This document shows positions 37,232-46,640 of a stretch of DNA of 64,000 bases, in pieces. The DNA is taken from assembly GCF_013416775.1 (NCBI RefSeq), contig NZ_SZVI01000013.1:124001-188000 (forward strand), in the 5' to 3' direction. The translations under genes were made by a program, and so were the position numbers. The notes beneath the pieces are model-generated. The model saw nothing but the letters and a program-made list of their open reading frames with translations. It was not told the DNA's origin and made no database searches. This DNA is from Rhodoferax sp. BLA1. Its GTDB lineage: Bacteria; Pseudomonadota; Gammaproteobacteria; Burkholderiales; Burkholderiaceae_C. The stretch's first letter is position 1; the number at the start of each line of letters is the position of its first letter.

Positions 37232-38308
37232 TTATCGGAATTGCGACAAAAAGCGGATGTCACCGTCAAAAAACAGGCGCAAATCGTTCACACCGTAACG
37301 CAGCATGGTCAGCCGGTCCGGCCCCATGCCAAAGGCAAATCCGATGTAACGCTCGGGGTCTAGCCCCATGTTGCGGATCACATTGGGGTGCACTTGGCCA
37401 CTGCCAGCCACTTCGAGCCAGCGCCCGGCCAACGGGCCGCTGGGGAACTGGATGTCGATCTCGGCGCTGGGTTCGGTGAACGGGAAAAAACTCGGACGGA
37501 AGCGCAGCACCAGGTCCTTGTTCTCGAAAAAGGTGCGGCAGAAGTCGGTGAACACGTACTTCAAATCCTTGAAGCTCACCGCCTCACCCACCCACAGGCC
37601 TTCACACTGGTGGAACATCGGTGAATGGGTGGCATCACTGTCGACACGGTAGGTGCGGCCCGGGGCGATGACACGAATCTCAGGCATCGCGCCTGAAAAA
37701 AGCCCGGGTGTCGGGTTACCCCCCTCAGCAGCCAGACGGTGTTTTTTGACGTGTTGTACCGCGTGACGGATCTGCATCGGACTGGTATGGGTGCGCAGCA
37801 GATTGGGGGCCGTCTCCGAACCACCTTCGACATAAAAGGTGTCGTGCATCGAACGTGCGGGGTGGTCTTCGGGCGTGTTGAGCGCGGTGAAATTGAACCA
37901 GTCGGATTCAATCTCGGGACCTTGCGCCACTTCAAAACCCATGGAACCAAAGATCGCTTCGATGCGCTCCAGCGTGAGCGACACGGGGTGCAAACCACCC
38001 TGCCCGCGTTGGCGGCCGGGCAGGCTCACATCCAGCGCCTCGGCTTGCAACTGGGCCTGCAACTCGGCATCGGCCAACGCCTGACGGCGGGCGTTCAAAG
38101 CCGCTTCGATGGCCTGTTTGGCCAGATTGATGGCCGCACCCTGGGTCTTTTTCTCATCAACGGACAACGTTGCCATGCCCTTCATCATCTCGGTGATGCG
38201 CCCGGATTTGCCCAGGTACTGGGCCTTGGTGTTTTCCAGATCGGCCGGGGTGTGGGCCAGTTCGAAAGCAGCGCGGGCCGCTTCGACAACGGTAGTCAAG
38301 TCGTTCAT
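37232..38308 (-). CDS. pheS: Phenylalanyl-tRNA synthetase alpha subunit
   Basis: A 358-residue class II synthetase subunit. An N-terminal coiled-coil precedes motif 1 ([20 protein letters not shown]), motif 2 ([19 protein letters not shown]) and motif 3 ([20 protein letters not shown]). The phenylalanine pocket residues lie in [13 protein letters not shown]-like sequence, here [14 protein letters not shown]. It activates phenylalanine for tRNA-Phe. A dispersed repeat sits between rplT and this start, inside what is normally one operon. Confidence 0.97.
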   Translation of the reverse strand: MNDLTTVVEAARAAFELAHTPADLENTKAQYLGKSGRITEMMKGMATLSVDEKKTQGAAINLAKQAIEAALNARRQALADAELQAQLQAEALDVSLPGRQRGQGGLHPVSLTLERIEAIFGSMGFEVAQGPEIESDWFNFTALNTPEDHPARSMHDTFYVEGGSETAPNLLRTHTSPMQIRHAVQHVKKHRLAAEGGNPTPGLFSGAMPEIRVIAPGRTYRVDSDATHSPMFHQCEGLWVGEAVSFKDLKYVFTDFCRTFFENKDLVLRFRPSFFPFTEPSAEIDIQFPSGPLAGRWLEVAGSGQVHPNVIRNMGLDPERYIGFAFGMGPDRLTMLRYGVNDLRLFFDGDIRFLSQFR

Positions 38309-38330
38309 AAGAGGTCAAATTCTGTGATCA

Positions 38331-38404
38331 AGGAAAAAGGGCTAGTGCTTTTTCAAGCTCTAGCCCTTATCTCTGTTACTTAGTTAGCTATTCTTTAAAT
38401 AGCA
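38331..38404. repeat. Dispersed repeat, copy 5, between rplT and pheS
   Basis: Stem AAGGGCTAG (38337-38345) / CTAGCCCTT (38360-38368) and a second stem GCTATT / AATAGC near 38387-38404. It lies between rplT and pheS, so transcription of pheST must pass through it or start within it. Confidence 0.75.
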
Positions 38405-38416
38405 AACAGTCGGCAC

Positions 38417-38776
38417 TCAGGCTGCCAGCTTGGCCTTGACTTGGGCCACGATACCAGCAAACGCTGCCATGTCATGGACGGCGATATCGCTCAGCACCTT
38501 GCGGTCGATCTCGATAGAAGCCTTCTTCAGACCGTTGGCGAACTGGCTGTAGGTCATGCCACACTGACGAGCAGCGGCATTGATACGGGCAATCCACAAC
38601 TGACGGAAGACACGTTTTTTGGTACGACGGTCACGGTAGGCATATTGCCCAGCTTTCATGACCGCTTCTTTGGCGACCCGGAACACATTACCACGACGAC
38701 CGCGGAAGCCTTTTGCAAGGGCCAGAACTTTTTTGTGGCGGGCGTGAGCCGTTACACCACGTTTGACGCGAGGCAT
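38417..38776 (-). CDS. rplT: 50S ribosomal protein L20
   Basis: A 119-residue L20, [20 protein letters not shown] with the characteristic [20 protein letters not shown] and [10 protein letters not shown]-like segment (here [20 protein letters not shown]). It binds 23S rRNA early in 50S assembly and in other bacteria represses its own operon. It follows rpmI by 25 bp in the infC-rpmI-rplT order. Confidence 0.98.
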   Translation of the reverse strand: MPRVKRGVTAHARHKKVLALAKGFRGRRGNVFRVAKEAVMKAGQYAYRDRRTKKRVFRQLWIARINAAARQCGMTYSQFANGLKKASIEIDRKVLSDIAVHDMAAFAGIVAQVKAKLAA

Positions 38777-38801
38777 TGAATTACTCCTTGTTCGTCGTTA
38801 A

Positions 38802-39005
38802 TCAAAGACCACGGCAGGGCAGCATCTGTGCCATGCGACCCATATCGGTCTCATGAACAGCAGTTGCACCACGCAAATGGCGTTTATTTTTGGTGGTCTT
38901 CTTGGTCAGAATGTGACGTTTGAAGGCTTGACCGCGCTTGACGGTGCCACCTGGACGGACGCGGAAGCGTTTCTTCGCCGCGCTCTTGGTCTTCATCTTG
39001 GGCAT
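38802..39005 (-). CDS. rpmI: 50S ribosomal protein L35
   Basis: A 67-residue basic protein starting [20 protein letters not shown] and containing [18 protein letters not shown], the L35 signature. Two ATG codons compete: 39011 and 39005. The GGAGC lies directly against the first and 7 bases from the second, so 39005 is preferred. It is the second gene of the infC operon. The 220-bp gap to infC shows no other gene. Confidence 0.97.
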   Translation of the reverse strand: MPKMKTKSAAKKRFRVRPGGTVKRGQAFKRHILTKKTTKNKRHLRGATAVHETDMGRMAQMLPCRGL

Positions 39006-39225
39006 TTTCATGCTCCTTTTTACATTGTGCTCGTGAGGCGTCTGCACACTCTGTGCAGCCTTGTTGGCCCCGAGCCACTTGGTTCAGCAGTCGACTTGCA
39101 TCAACCACTGTTTTGACAATGAACCTGAGCTCACTGCCTTCAAAACAAACTCAAAACATCACTTGCATGACGACTTGACCCTGTTTTAAATCCTGCTTGG
39201 CACCCACTAGAGACACCGAACCTCT

Positions 39226-39819
39226 TCAAACTGCAACTGCAGCACTGTCAGCAGCCACCGGCTTAGCAACCTGCTTTTTGCGACCCGGCGCAATCATCAT
39301 GATCATCTGGCGGCCTTCAAGTTTGGGGAACTGCTCCACCAAAATCAAGTCACCCAACTCGTCGCGAATCCGATTCAACAAAGCCATGCCCAACTCTTGG
39401 TGGGTGATTTCACGACCACGAAAACGCAACGTGATCTTGCATTTGTCACCTTCGGCCAAGAAACGCTTGATGTTGCGCATCTTGATGTTGTAGTCACCAT
39501 CATCGGTACCGGGGCGAAACTTGATCTCTTTGATTTCGATCACTGTCTGCTTGGCCTTGGCCTCAGCAGCCTTCTTCTGCTCCTGGTACTTGAACTTGCC
39601 GTAATCCATCAGACGGCAGACCGGCGGTGTGGCCGTGGCCGCAATCTCCACCAAATCCACGTCCAGATCGCCGGCCATGCGCAACGCCTCCATCAGGCTG
39701 ACGACACCAAGCGGCTCGTTGTCCACACCAGAAAGGCGAACTTCTGGCACCATGATTTCCCGATTCAATCGGTGTTTGCGTTCTTCGCGTTGACGGCGAT
39801 CACGAAATTCGGTAGCGAT
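39226..39819 (-). CDS. infC: Translation initiation factor IF-3, with ATC start codon
   Basis: A 197-residue IF-3. The N-domain contains [20 protein letters not shown] and the C-domain [20 protein letters not shown] and [22 protein letters not shown]-3 binds the 30S subunit and rejects non-canonical start codons. No ATG or GTG fits the conserved N-terminus; reading back from RLNREIM gives [20 protein letters not shown] with ATC at 39817-39819, preceded by AAGGATT at a good distance. Rare AUU/AUC starts are how infC autoregulates, because IF-3 discriminates against them. It follows thrS by about 100 bp. Confidence 0.96.
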   Translation of the reverse strand: MATEFRDRRQREERKHRLNREIMVPEVRLSGVDNEPLGVVSLMEALRMAGDLDVDLVEIAATATPPVCRLMDYGKFKYQEQKKAAEAKAKQTVIEIKEIKFRPGTDDGDYNIKMRNIKRFLAEGDKCKITLRFRGREITHQELGMALLNRIRDELGDLILVEQFPKLEGRQMIMMIAPGRKKQVAKPVAADSAAVAV

Positions 39820-39918
39820 GGCTTAATCCTTCACAATAACTGCTACTACATCAGTAGCGATAACCGCACAACACACGCCGATGAACTGGCTTTTATGGCC
39901 TGCAACTTAAGTGTTCGC

Positions 39919-41832
39919 TTAAGCGTTCGATTTATGAGCGATGTCAGCTGACAATTTCTGAGAGAAATCTTCCAGAGACATCACTCCAAGGTCTTGACCA
40001 CCTCGGGCGCGCACCGCGACGGCACCAGACGCCATCTCTTTGTCGCCAATAACGACCAGATACGGCACTTTTTGCATCGAATGCTCCCGTATTTTATACG
40101 TGATTTTCTCGTTGCGGAGGTCTGACTGGACCCTAAACCCTTGATTTTGCAGCGTTTTGACCACGTTTTGGGCGTATTCTGCCTGCGCATCGGTGATGTT
40201 GAGCACCATCACCTGGGTCGGCGCCAGCCAGGTTGGCAAGGCGCCGGCGGTTTCTTCGATCATGATGCCAATGAAACGCTCCAGACTGCCGACGATGGCG
40301 CGATGCAGCATCACCGGGCGATGGCGGGCACCGTCTTCACCAACATACTCCGCATCCAGACGCTCGGTCATGAAGAAGTCAACCTGGATCGTGCCACATT
40401 GCCATTGGCGACCAATGGCGTCCTTGAGGGTGTACTCGATCTTGGGACCGTAAAACGCCCCTTCTCCGGGTGTGATTTCAAATTCACAGCCCGAGGCACG
40501 CAGACTCTCCATCAAGGCGTGTTCTGCCTTGTCCCAGCTCTCATCCGAGCCAATGCGTTTCTCAGGCCGGGTGGCGATCTTGTAGATGATGTTCTTGAAG
40601 CCAAAGTCCGCATACACCTTCTGCAACAGCGCGGTGTAGTCCGAGCATTCTTTGAGGATCTGGTCTTCGGTGCAGAAGATGTGGCCATCGTCCTGGGTGA
40701 AGCCGCGCACACGCATGATGCCGTGCAGACCACCAGTGGGTTCGTTGCGGTGGCACTGACCGAATTCGCCGTAGCGCAGCGGCAGGTCGCGGTAACTCTT
40801 GATGCCTTGTTTGAAAATCAGGATGTGGCCCGGGCAGTTCATCGGCTTGAGGGCGTACTCGCGCTTTTCACTCTCGGTGGTGAACATGTTGTCACGGTAC
40901 TTGTCCCAGTGCCCGGTTTTTTCCCACAACGACTTGTCCAGCAGCTGCGGACCTTTGACTTCCTTGTAGCCGTTGTCGCGATAGACCTGGCGCATGTACT
41001 GCTCCACCACCTGCCACACCGCCCAGCCATTGGGGTGCCAGAACACCACGCCGGGTGCGTGGTCGTCGATATGGAACAGATCAAGCTGCTGACCGAGTTT
41101 GCGGTGGTCGCGCTTTTCGGCTTCTTCGAGCATGGTCAGGTGTGCGGCCAGGTCTTCCTTGCTGGCCCAGGCGGTGCCGTAGATGCGCTGCAGCATCTCG
41201 TTCTTGTGGTCACCACGCCAGTAGGCACCGGCCACTTTCATGAGTTTGAAGTGTTTGAGCTTGCCGGTGCTGGGCACGTGCGGGCCGCGGCACAGGTCTT
41301 CAAACGTACCTTCGCGGTACAGGCTCACGTCTTCGTTGGACGGAATGCTGGCGATGATTTCGGCCTTGTAATGCTCACCCAGGCCCTTGAAGTAGGCCAC
41401 CGCCTCATCACGTGGCAACACACGGCGGGTCACCGGTTCGTCCTTGCTGGCGAGCTCGGTCATGCGTTTCTCGATCAAGGCCAGGTCGTCAGGCGTGAAG
41501 GGCCGCTCAAACGAGAAATCGTAGAAAAAGCCGTTTTCAATCACCGGGCCAATCGTGACCTGGGCTTGCGGGAACAACTGTTTGACGGCATAGGCCAGCA
41601 AGTGCGCGGTGGAGTGGCGGATCACCTCCAGGCCATCGGCGTCTTTGGCGGTGATGATTGCCAGCTTGGCATCGGCGTCGATCAGGTAGCTGGTGTCAAC
41701 GACCTTGCCGTTGACCTTGCCAGCCAGTGCCGCTTTGGCCAAGCCAGCGCCGATGGAGGCAGCGACATCGGCCACGGTCACTGCGGCGGGGTAGTCACGT
41801 TGTGAACCGTCAGGAAGCGTAATTTGAACCAT
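39919..41832 (-). CDS. thrS: Threonyl-tRNA synthetase
   Basis: A 637-residue class II synthetase. Domains: TGS ([20 protein letters not shown]), the editing SAD domain with [15 protein letters not shown] (HxxxH zinc-like motif), the catalytic core ([20 protein letters not shown], zinc Cys) and a C-terminal anticodon-binding domain ([20 protein letters not shown]). It charges tRNA-Thr and edits mischarged Ser. The ATG at 41832 is used; 25 upstream in-frame residues belong to the leader. A hairpin with a T run lies 30 bp upstream. Confidence 0.98.
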   Translation of the reverse strand: MVQITLPDGSQRDYPAAVTVADVAASIGAGLAKAALAGKVNGKVVDTSYLIDADAKLAIITAKDADGLEVIRHSTAHLLAYAVKQLFPQAQVTIGPVIENGFFYDFSFERPFTPDDLALIEKRMTELASKDEPVTRRVLPRDEAVAYFKGLGEHYKAEIIASIPSNEDVSLYREGTFEDLCRGPHVPSTGKLKHFKLMKVAGAYWRGDHKNEMLQRIYGTAWASKEDLAAHLTMLEEAEKRDHRKLGQQLDLFHIDDHAPGVVFWHPNGWAVWQVVEQYMRQVYRDNGYKEVKGPQLLDKSLWEKTGHWDKYRDNMFTTESEKREYALKPMNCPGHILIFKQGIKSYRDLPLRYGEFGQCHRNEPTGGLHGIMRVRGFTQDDGHIFCTEDQILKECSDYTALLQKVYADFGFKNIIYKIATRPEKRIGSDESWDKAEHALMESLRASGCEFEITPGEGAFYGPKIEYTLKDAIGRQWQCGTIQVDFFMTERLDAEYVGEDGARHRPVMLHRAIVGSLERFIGIMIEETAGALPTWLAPTQVMVLNITDAQAEYAQNVVKTLQNQGFRVQSDLRNEKITYKIREHSMQKVPYLVVIGDKEMASGAVAVRARGGQDLGVMSLEDFSQKLSADIAHKSNA

Positions 41833-41857
41833 GATGATTGAGGGGTTTGAAATGAAC

Positions 41858-41886
41858 AAAAAAAAACGCGGATCAGTCCGCGTTTT
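41858..41886 (-). terminator. Leader terminator/attenuator just upstream of thrS
   Basis: A perfect 10-bp stem AAAACGCGGA / TCCGCGTTTT with a 4-nt loop, followed on the minus strand by more T residues. It ends about 25 bp before the thrS start. As aceA has its own terminator at 42045, this one most likely acts inside the thrS leader as a transcription attenuator. A smaller hairpin (CGTGC / GCACG) precedes it. Confidence 0.65.
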
Positions 41887-42044
41887 ACTATTATCTTGAG
41901 AGCACACCGTGCATAAGGCACGCGGGCTACGGCCTTATTCTTTGAATACCTTTGCCGTTGTCGTTCGCGGTGTCATAACCAGATGCCTTTCTCGCTCTTG
42001 TCAATGTGTGATGCGCACATTTTAGCCGCAGTCGAACACCTCAT

Positions 42045-42079
42045 AAAAAAGGGCTGGTGGCTCTTGCGGGCCACCAGCC
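42045..42079 (-). terminator. Intrinsic terminator after aceA
   Basis: A 10-bp stem GGCTGGTGGC / GCCACCAGCC with an 8-nt loop, followed on the minus strand by a T run (42045-42050). It lies 33 bp past the aceA stop. A TTGACA -35-like box for thrS follows at 41999-42004. Confidence 0.85.
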
Positions 42080-42111
42080 TTTTCACCCCTCCTCGGGTTC
42101 TTCTAGGTTGT

Positions 42112-43440
42112 TCAGTGAAACTGTGCTTCTTCGGTGGAACCGGACAAGGCCTTGACGCTGCTGGAGCCGCCCTGGATCACGGTGGTCACGTCATCGAAGT
42201 AACCAGCGCCGACTTCCTGCTGGTGCGAAACAAAGGTGTAACCCTTGTCGCGTGCGGCAAATTCCTGCTCCTGCACCATCTCGGTGTAATGCTTCATGCC
42301 TTCGCCACGGGCGTAAGCGTGGGCAAACTGGAAAGTGTTGAACCAGTTGATGTGGATACCGGCCAGCGTGATGAACTGGTACTTGTAACCCAGCGCCGCC
42401 AGGTCTTCCTGGAACGAGGCAATCTGTTTGTCGTCCAGGTTTTTCTTCCAGTTGAAAGACGGTGAGCAGTTGTACGACAGCAGTTTGCCGGGGCAGGCGC
42501 CCTGCACCGCCTGGGCAAATTCGCGGGCAAAACCAATGTCTGGCACACCGGTTTCGCACCACACCAAATCGGCATAGGGTGCATAAGCGATACCACGGCT
42601 GATGGCCTGCTCCAGACCGTTTTTGACGCGGTAGAAACCTTCTGGCGTGCGTTCACCGGTCAGGAAGGGTTTGTCATTGGCATCGTGGTCGCTGGTGATC
42701 AAGTTGGCGGCTTCGGCATCGGTGCGGGCCAGCACGATGGTCGAGACCCCCATCACGTCAGCGGCAAAACGGGCTGCAATCAGTTTTTCGCAGGCTTCCT
42801 GCGTGGGCACCAGCACCTTGCCACCCATGTGGCCACACTTCTTGACGGCGGCCAACTGGTCTTCAAAGTGAACACCGGCGGCGCCGGAGGCAATCATGTT
42901 CTTCATCAGCTCAAACGCATTGAGCACACCACCAAAACCGGCCTCGGCATCGGCCACGATCGGCAGGAAGTAGTCGATGAACTCGGGAGAGCCCGGCTCG
43001 ATGCCACGGCTCCACTGGATTTCGTCGGCACGTTTGAAGGTGTTGTTGATCCGGCGCACCATGGTTGGCACCGAGTCGTAGGCGTAGAGCGACTGGTCGG
43101 GGTACATGGTCTCGGAGGTATTGCCGTCGGCGGCCACCTGCCAGCCCGACAGATACACCGCTTCCAGACCCGCCTTGGCCTGTTGCATGGCCTGGCCGGC
43201 GGTGATCGCGCCAAAGGCGTTCACATAACCCTTTTTGGCGCCACCATTGACCTTGGCCCACAATTTCTCGGCGCCATGTTTGGCCAATGTGTACTCGGGT
43301 TGCAGGCTGCCGCGCAGGCGGACCACGTCTGCAGCGCTGTAGCCACGTTTGACACCTTTCCAGCGGGGGTTGGTTGCCCAGTCTTTTTCGAGGGCGGCGA
43401 TTTGCTCTGCACGGCTGGGGGCCGAGGTGGATTGAGACAT
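42112..43440 (-). CDS. aceA: Isocitrate lyase
   Basis: A 442-residue protein. The catalytic signature [15 protein letters not shown] (Cys202) and [10 protein letters not shown] are diagnostic of isocitrate lyase rather than methylisocitrate lyase; [20 protein letters not shown] and [16 protein letters not shown] confirm the longer ICL form. It splits isocitrate into glyoxylate and succinate for growth on acetate, fatty acids or PHA-derived acetyl-CoA. Malate synthase is not in the window. Two palindromes lie upstream at 43515-43561, and a terminator follows at 42045. Confidence 0.97.
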   Translation of the reverse strand: MSQSTSAPSRAEQIAALEKDWATNPRWKGVKRGYSAADVVRLRGSLQPEYTLAKHGAEKLWAKVNGGAKKGYVNAFGAITAGQAMQQAKAGLEAVYLSGWQVAADGNTSETMYPDQSLYAYDSVPTMVRRINNTFKRADEIQWSRGIEPGSPEFIDYFLPIVADAEAGFGGVLNAFELMKNMIASGAAGVHFEDQLAAVKKCGHMGGKVLVPTQEACEKLIAARFAADVMGVSTIVLARTDAEAANLITSDHDANDKPFLTGERTPEGFYRVKNGLEQAISRGIAYAPYADLVWCETGVPDIGFAREFAQAVQGACPGKLLSYNCSPSFNWKKNLDDKQIASFQEDLAALGYKYQFITLAGIHINWFNTFQFAHAYARGEGMKHYTEMVQEQEFAARDKGYTFVSHQQEVGAGYFDDVTTVIQGGSSSVKALSGSTEEAQFH

Positions 43441-43514
43441 AAAAACACTCCTGAGTTGTGAAAACTGGGGCCATCACACATGTGGATCAGGTGCCTGGCA
43501 TGGAGTGAATTTTA

Positions 43515-43561
43515 GGTCTTGTATAAGACTTGTGTTTAATCTTATGTCTTATATAAGACAT
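43515..43561. promoter_or_regulatory. Tandem palindromic operators upstream of aceA
   Basis: Site 1 is GTCTTGTATAAGAC (43516-43529, one mismatch pair) and site 2 the perfect ATGTCTTATATAAGACAT (43544-43561). Their centres are 30 bp apart, close to three helical turns, so one regulator could bind both on one face of the helix. GntR-type regulators of the methylcitrate and glyoxylate pathways use sites of similar form, but the regulator is not in this window. Confidence 0.75.
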
Positions 43562-43699
43562 TTATTTTTACAATACAAATCAATGAGTTGCAGAGATATT
43601 TCTCAATGCAAAATGAAATTTTTCAACCGGAGTGATTTTTTTGGATCAACCGACCCCGTGATATCTCACAATGCAAAAGCAATTTTCTGTATTATGAAA

Positions 43700-45031
43700 T
43701 TAGAACTGATCGACGTACTGTTGCAGCTCCCAGTCGCTCACGCTGGCCGCATAGGCTAACCATTCCTCGGTCTTGAGGGTGAGGAACTGCTGGCAAAAGG
43801 CCTCTCCCAGCGCCTGGGTCAGCGTGGTGTCCCGTGCCAGTGCCTGCAAGGCCGCTCCCAGATCCACAGGCAAGCGCTCGGGCATCACAGCGCCCGAGGC
43901 AAAACGCTCGTAAAGATCTTCATTGCAGGCGGTCGGCACCGGCAGGGCACTGTCGATGCCATCCAACCCGGCCGCCAGTGTGGCCGCAATGGCGGCGTAA
44001 ACGTTGCACGAGGGGTCGGGCAGACGCCACTCCAGTCGACCGGCCACGGTACGGACCAGGCAAGTGCGGTTGTTGTCCCCAAACGCTTTCCAGACCGGTG
44101 ACCAGGTCGTGCCCGAGACGCTGTGGCTCAAGGCCAGACGTTTGTAGCTGTTGACCGTGGGTGCACAGAGGGCCGTCAAGGCATCCGCATGTTGCAGCAA
44201 GCCCGCCACAAAACCATAACCCTGGGCGCTGAGCTGCAACGCGTCGGTGCTGTCCGTGAACACCGCCCTGCCCTGTTCGTCGGTGATGCTCAGGTGAAAG
44301 TGCAGCCCACTGCCCGGCGCACCAGCAAAGGGCTTGGGCATACAGCTGAAGATGCAGCCATGTTGCTCGGCGATGGCATGGGCCGTCAGCTTGAACAGCA
44401 TAAAACGATCCGCCGCGGCCAGCGCGTCATCAAAGCTGTAATTGATCTCATACTGGCCGCAAGCGTCTTCATGGTCGATCTGCTGCAGCTCGAACCCGAG
44501 CTGGATCAGCGCCACACGCATGTCGTCCAGAAAACCCTGGTTGCGGTGGATCGACTTCAAGTCATACGAGGGTTTGTCGAGCCTGTCGTTTCCGTCCGCT
44601 GGCAACCAGCGCCCGTCAGCGCCCTTTTTCAGCAGGAAAAATTCGGGTTCGATCCCCACCCACAAGGTCCAGCCACGTTCTTTCAATCGTGCCAATTGGC
44701 TTTTGAGCAGCTGGCGAGAATCGGTGTCCAAGGGTAAACCGCCCGCATAACCGTCACACACCGCATGAGCTACCCCCGGCATGAACGACAAGGGGCGCAG
44801 GCTCTCGGGCTGAACGCGGCCGTAATACTCGCTGCGCGCGCCATAGCGCCCGAGACCGGTGCCCCAGATGCTGGGCCCGGCAAAACCAGCGCCCGTCTCG
44901 ACCCACTCGCGCAGGTTGTGCAGTGGCACCAGTTTGCCCTTGGCCACACCGTGGATGTCACAGAACTGGGTCAGGATGGAGTGGATGCCGCGTGCTTGCA
45001 GATCGGCGATGAGTGTCTCGTAGTTGTTCAT
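43700..45031 (-). CDS. GlnT / gamma-glutamylmethylamide synthetase-like ligase
   Basis: A 443-residue member of the glutamine synthetase superfamily. ILTQFCDIHGVAKGKLVPLH and GAGFAGPSIWGTGLG open the protein, then the metal-binding GIEPEFFLLKKG and IDHEDACGQYEINYSF, PGSGLHFHLSI and NNRTCLVRTVAGRLEWRLPD. This arrangement and the closing SDWELQQYVDQF resemble gamma-glutamylmethylamide synthetases and the GlnT group rather than GlnA or PuuA. Such enzymes join glutamate to an amine with ATP. As last gene of the polyamine cluster, 80 bp after the aldehyde dehydrogenase, an alkylamine or diamine acceptor is plausible. Confidence 0.85.
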   Translation of the reverse strand: MNNYETLIADLQARGIHSILTQFCDIHGVAKGKLVPLHNLREWVETGAGFAGPSIWGTGLGRYGARSEYYGRVQPESLRPLSFMPGVAHAVCDGYAGGLPLDTDSRQLLKSQLARLKERGWTLWVGIEPEFFLLKKGADGRWLPADGNDRLDKPSYDLKSIHRNQGFLDDMRVALIQLGFELQQIDHEDACGQYEINYSFDDALAAADRFMLFKLTAHAIAEQHGCIFSCMPKPFAGAPGSGLHFHLSITDEQGRAVFTDSTDALQLSAQGYGFVAGLLQHADALTALCAPTVNSYKRLALSHSVSGTTWSPVWKAFGDNNRTCLVRTVAGRLEWRLPDPSCNVYAAIAATLAAGLDGIDSALPVPTACNEDLYERFASGAVMPERLPVDLGAALQALARDTTLTQALGEAFCQQFLTLKTEEWLAYAASVSDWELQQYVDQF

Positions 45032-45047
45032 GGTCTTTTCGCCTTCA

Positions 45048-45089
45048 AGCCCTTATTTAAAAAGGGCTAAGAGCTACGCTAAATGTAGC
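45048..45089. repeat. Dispersed repeat, copy 6
   Basis: Stem AGCCCTT (45048-45054) / AAGGGCT (45062-45068) and a second stem GCTAC / GTAGC (45073-45089). It lies between the aldehyde dehydrogenase stop and the GlnT-like start on the minus strand. Confidence 0.75.
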
Positions 45090-45110
45090 AATACACTGGC
45101 AGGCTGCCAG

Positions 45111-46580
45111 TCACACCGGGCTGTCGATGCGAATCCAGGTGGTCTTGAGTTCGGTGTATTTATCAAACGCGTGCAGTGATTTGTCGCGCCCGACACCACT
45201 TTGTTTGAAACCACCAAATGGCACGGTGATGTCGTCCTCGTCATACTGGTTGACGTGTACGGTGCCCGCCTTGAGCGCGCGCGCCACACCATGCGCCTTG
45301 TTGATGTCGCGCGTCCAGACAGCCGCCTGCAAACCATACACGCTGGCGTTGGCTTGGCGCACCACCTCGGCCGCGTCGGTGAAGGACAACACCGAGAGCA
45401 CCGGGCCAAAAATCTCTTCGCGGCAAATGGTCATACCCGGATTGACCCCGGCAAAGATCGTGGGCTGCACATAACAGCCGCCGGTCTCGCTCAGCGCCTG
45501 TTCACCGCCGAACAACAAGCTAGCACCTTCCTTTTTGCCACTGTCCACATAACGCAGCACGGTCTCCATCTGGGTTTTGTCAACGATGGCGCCCATGATG
45601 GTGTCGGGGTTCAGAGGGTTCGCCGGCAAATACTTGGGTGCCAGCGCCAACGCTTTTTCAAGGAACTTGTCCTGGATGCTGGCTTCCACAAACAGGCGCG
45701 AGGGTGCGTTGCAGCTTTCACCCTGGTTGAAGAAGATGCTGCCCACTGCCGCTTCCACCGCTTTGTCCAAATCCGGGCAGTCGGCAAACACGATGTTGGG
45801 CGACTTGCCGCCGAGCTCGGTCCAAGCGCGTTTGAGGTTGCTTTGCCCGGCCATCACATGGATCTGTTTACCCACGCGGGTCGAACCGGTGAAACCGATG
45901 CAGTCCACTTCCATGTGCAAAGCCAATGGCGACCCGGCCTCTGGGCCATAACCGGGGACCACGTTGAACACACCGGGCGGAATGCCGGCTTCGAGCGCGA
46001 GTTCGGCCAAGCGCAACGCGGTCAGCGGTGATTTTTCACTGGGTTTGAGCACCACCGAGTTGCCTGCCGCCAACGCCGGAGCGATCTTCCAGGCGGCCAT
46101 GATCATCGGGTAGTTCCAGGGCACGATCACCCCCACCACCCCCATCGGTTCGCGCTGGATCAGCGCCAGCGCGCAACTGGCGGTGGGCGCAATCTCGTCA
46201 TAGATCTTGTCGACCGCCTCGCCATACCAGCGAAGGCAGTTGGCCGCGCTGTTGACGTCGACCGCACGGGCGTATTTGATGGGTTTGCCCATGTCCAGGG
46301 TTTCCATCAAGGCCAGTTCTTCGGCATGGGCCAGCAACTGGTCGGCAAACTTGATCATCACGCGTTTGCGCGCTGCGGGTGCCAAGCCACACCAGCGTTT
46401 GTCCTCAAACGCGGCGCGTGCTGCGGCGACCGCCGCATCCACATCAGCCTGGCCACAACGTGCCACTGTCGTGAGGCGACGGCCGTCCACGGGTGACAGG
46501 CAGTCAAAGGTCTGGCCATCCAGTGCCTCGACCCGTTTGCCGTTGATCAAAGCGCGGCCGTCATAAGAGCTGATTGACAT
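45111..46580 (-). CDS. Aldehyde dehydrogenase, PuuC-like
   Basis: A 489-residue NAD(P)-dependent aldehyde dehydrogenase. The general base lies in AWTELGGKSPNIV and the catalytic Cys in FFNQGESCNAPSRLFVEASI; cofactor binding uses VIVPWNYPMIMAAWKIAPAL and FTGSTRVGKQI. The ending YTELKTTWIRIDSP is typical of the PuuC/gamma-glutamyl-gamma-aminobutyraldehyde or 4-aminobutyraldehyde group. In this context it would oxidise the aldehyde produced by the PuuB-like oxidase or the aminotransferase. It follows potI by 60 bp, with a dispersed repeat in between. Confidence 0.88.
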   Translation of the reverse strand: MSISSYDGRALINGKRVEALDGQTFDCLSPVDGRRLTTVARCGQADVDAAVAAARAAFEDKRWCGLAPAARKRVMIKFADQLLAHAEELALMETLDMGKPIKYARAVDVNSAANCLRWYGEAVDKIYDEIAPTASCALALIQREPMGVVGVIVPWNYPMIMAAWKIAPALAAGNSVVLKPSEKSPLTALRLAELALEAGIPPGVFNVVPGYGPEAGSPLALHMEVDCIGFTGSTRVGKQIHVMAGQSNLKRAWTELGGKSPNIVFADCPDLDKAVEAAVGSIFFNQGESCNAPSRLFVEASIQDKFLEKALALAPKYLPANPLNPDTIMGAIVDKTQMETVLRYVDSGKKEGASLLFGGEQALSETGGCYVQPTIFAGVNPGMTICREEIFGPVLSVLSFTDAAEVVRQANASVYGLQAAVWTRDINKAHGVARALKAGTVHVNQYDEDDITVPFGGFKQSGVGRDKSLHAFDKYTELKTTWIRIDSPV

Positions 46581-46593
46581 TTTGATACCTCAA

Positions 46594-46640
46594 AATAAAT
46601 AGCATTCAGCCCAATTTGGAAAAGGGCTAGAGGCCAAAAA
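46594..46640. repeat. Dispersed repeat, copy 7, ending at the potI stop
   Basis: AAATAGCATTCAGCCC, spacer, then AAAAGGGCTAGAGGCCAAAA. The potI stop codon (46641-46643) directly abuts the repeat. Confidence 0.8.

Noticed and set aside
40141-41805. Long plus-strand frame opposite thrS
   Set aside because: Same antisense effect; no ribosome binding site and no family resemblance.
41833-42040. T-box riboswitch in the thrS leader
   Set aside because: T-boxes belong mainly to Gram-positive bacteria, and I see no specifier loop or T-box sequence; only a terminator-like hairpin is supported.
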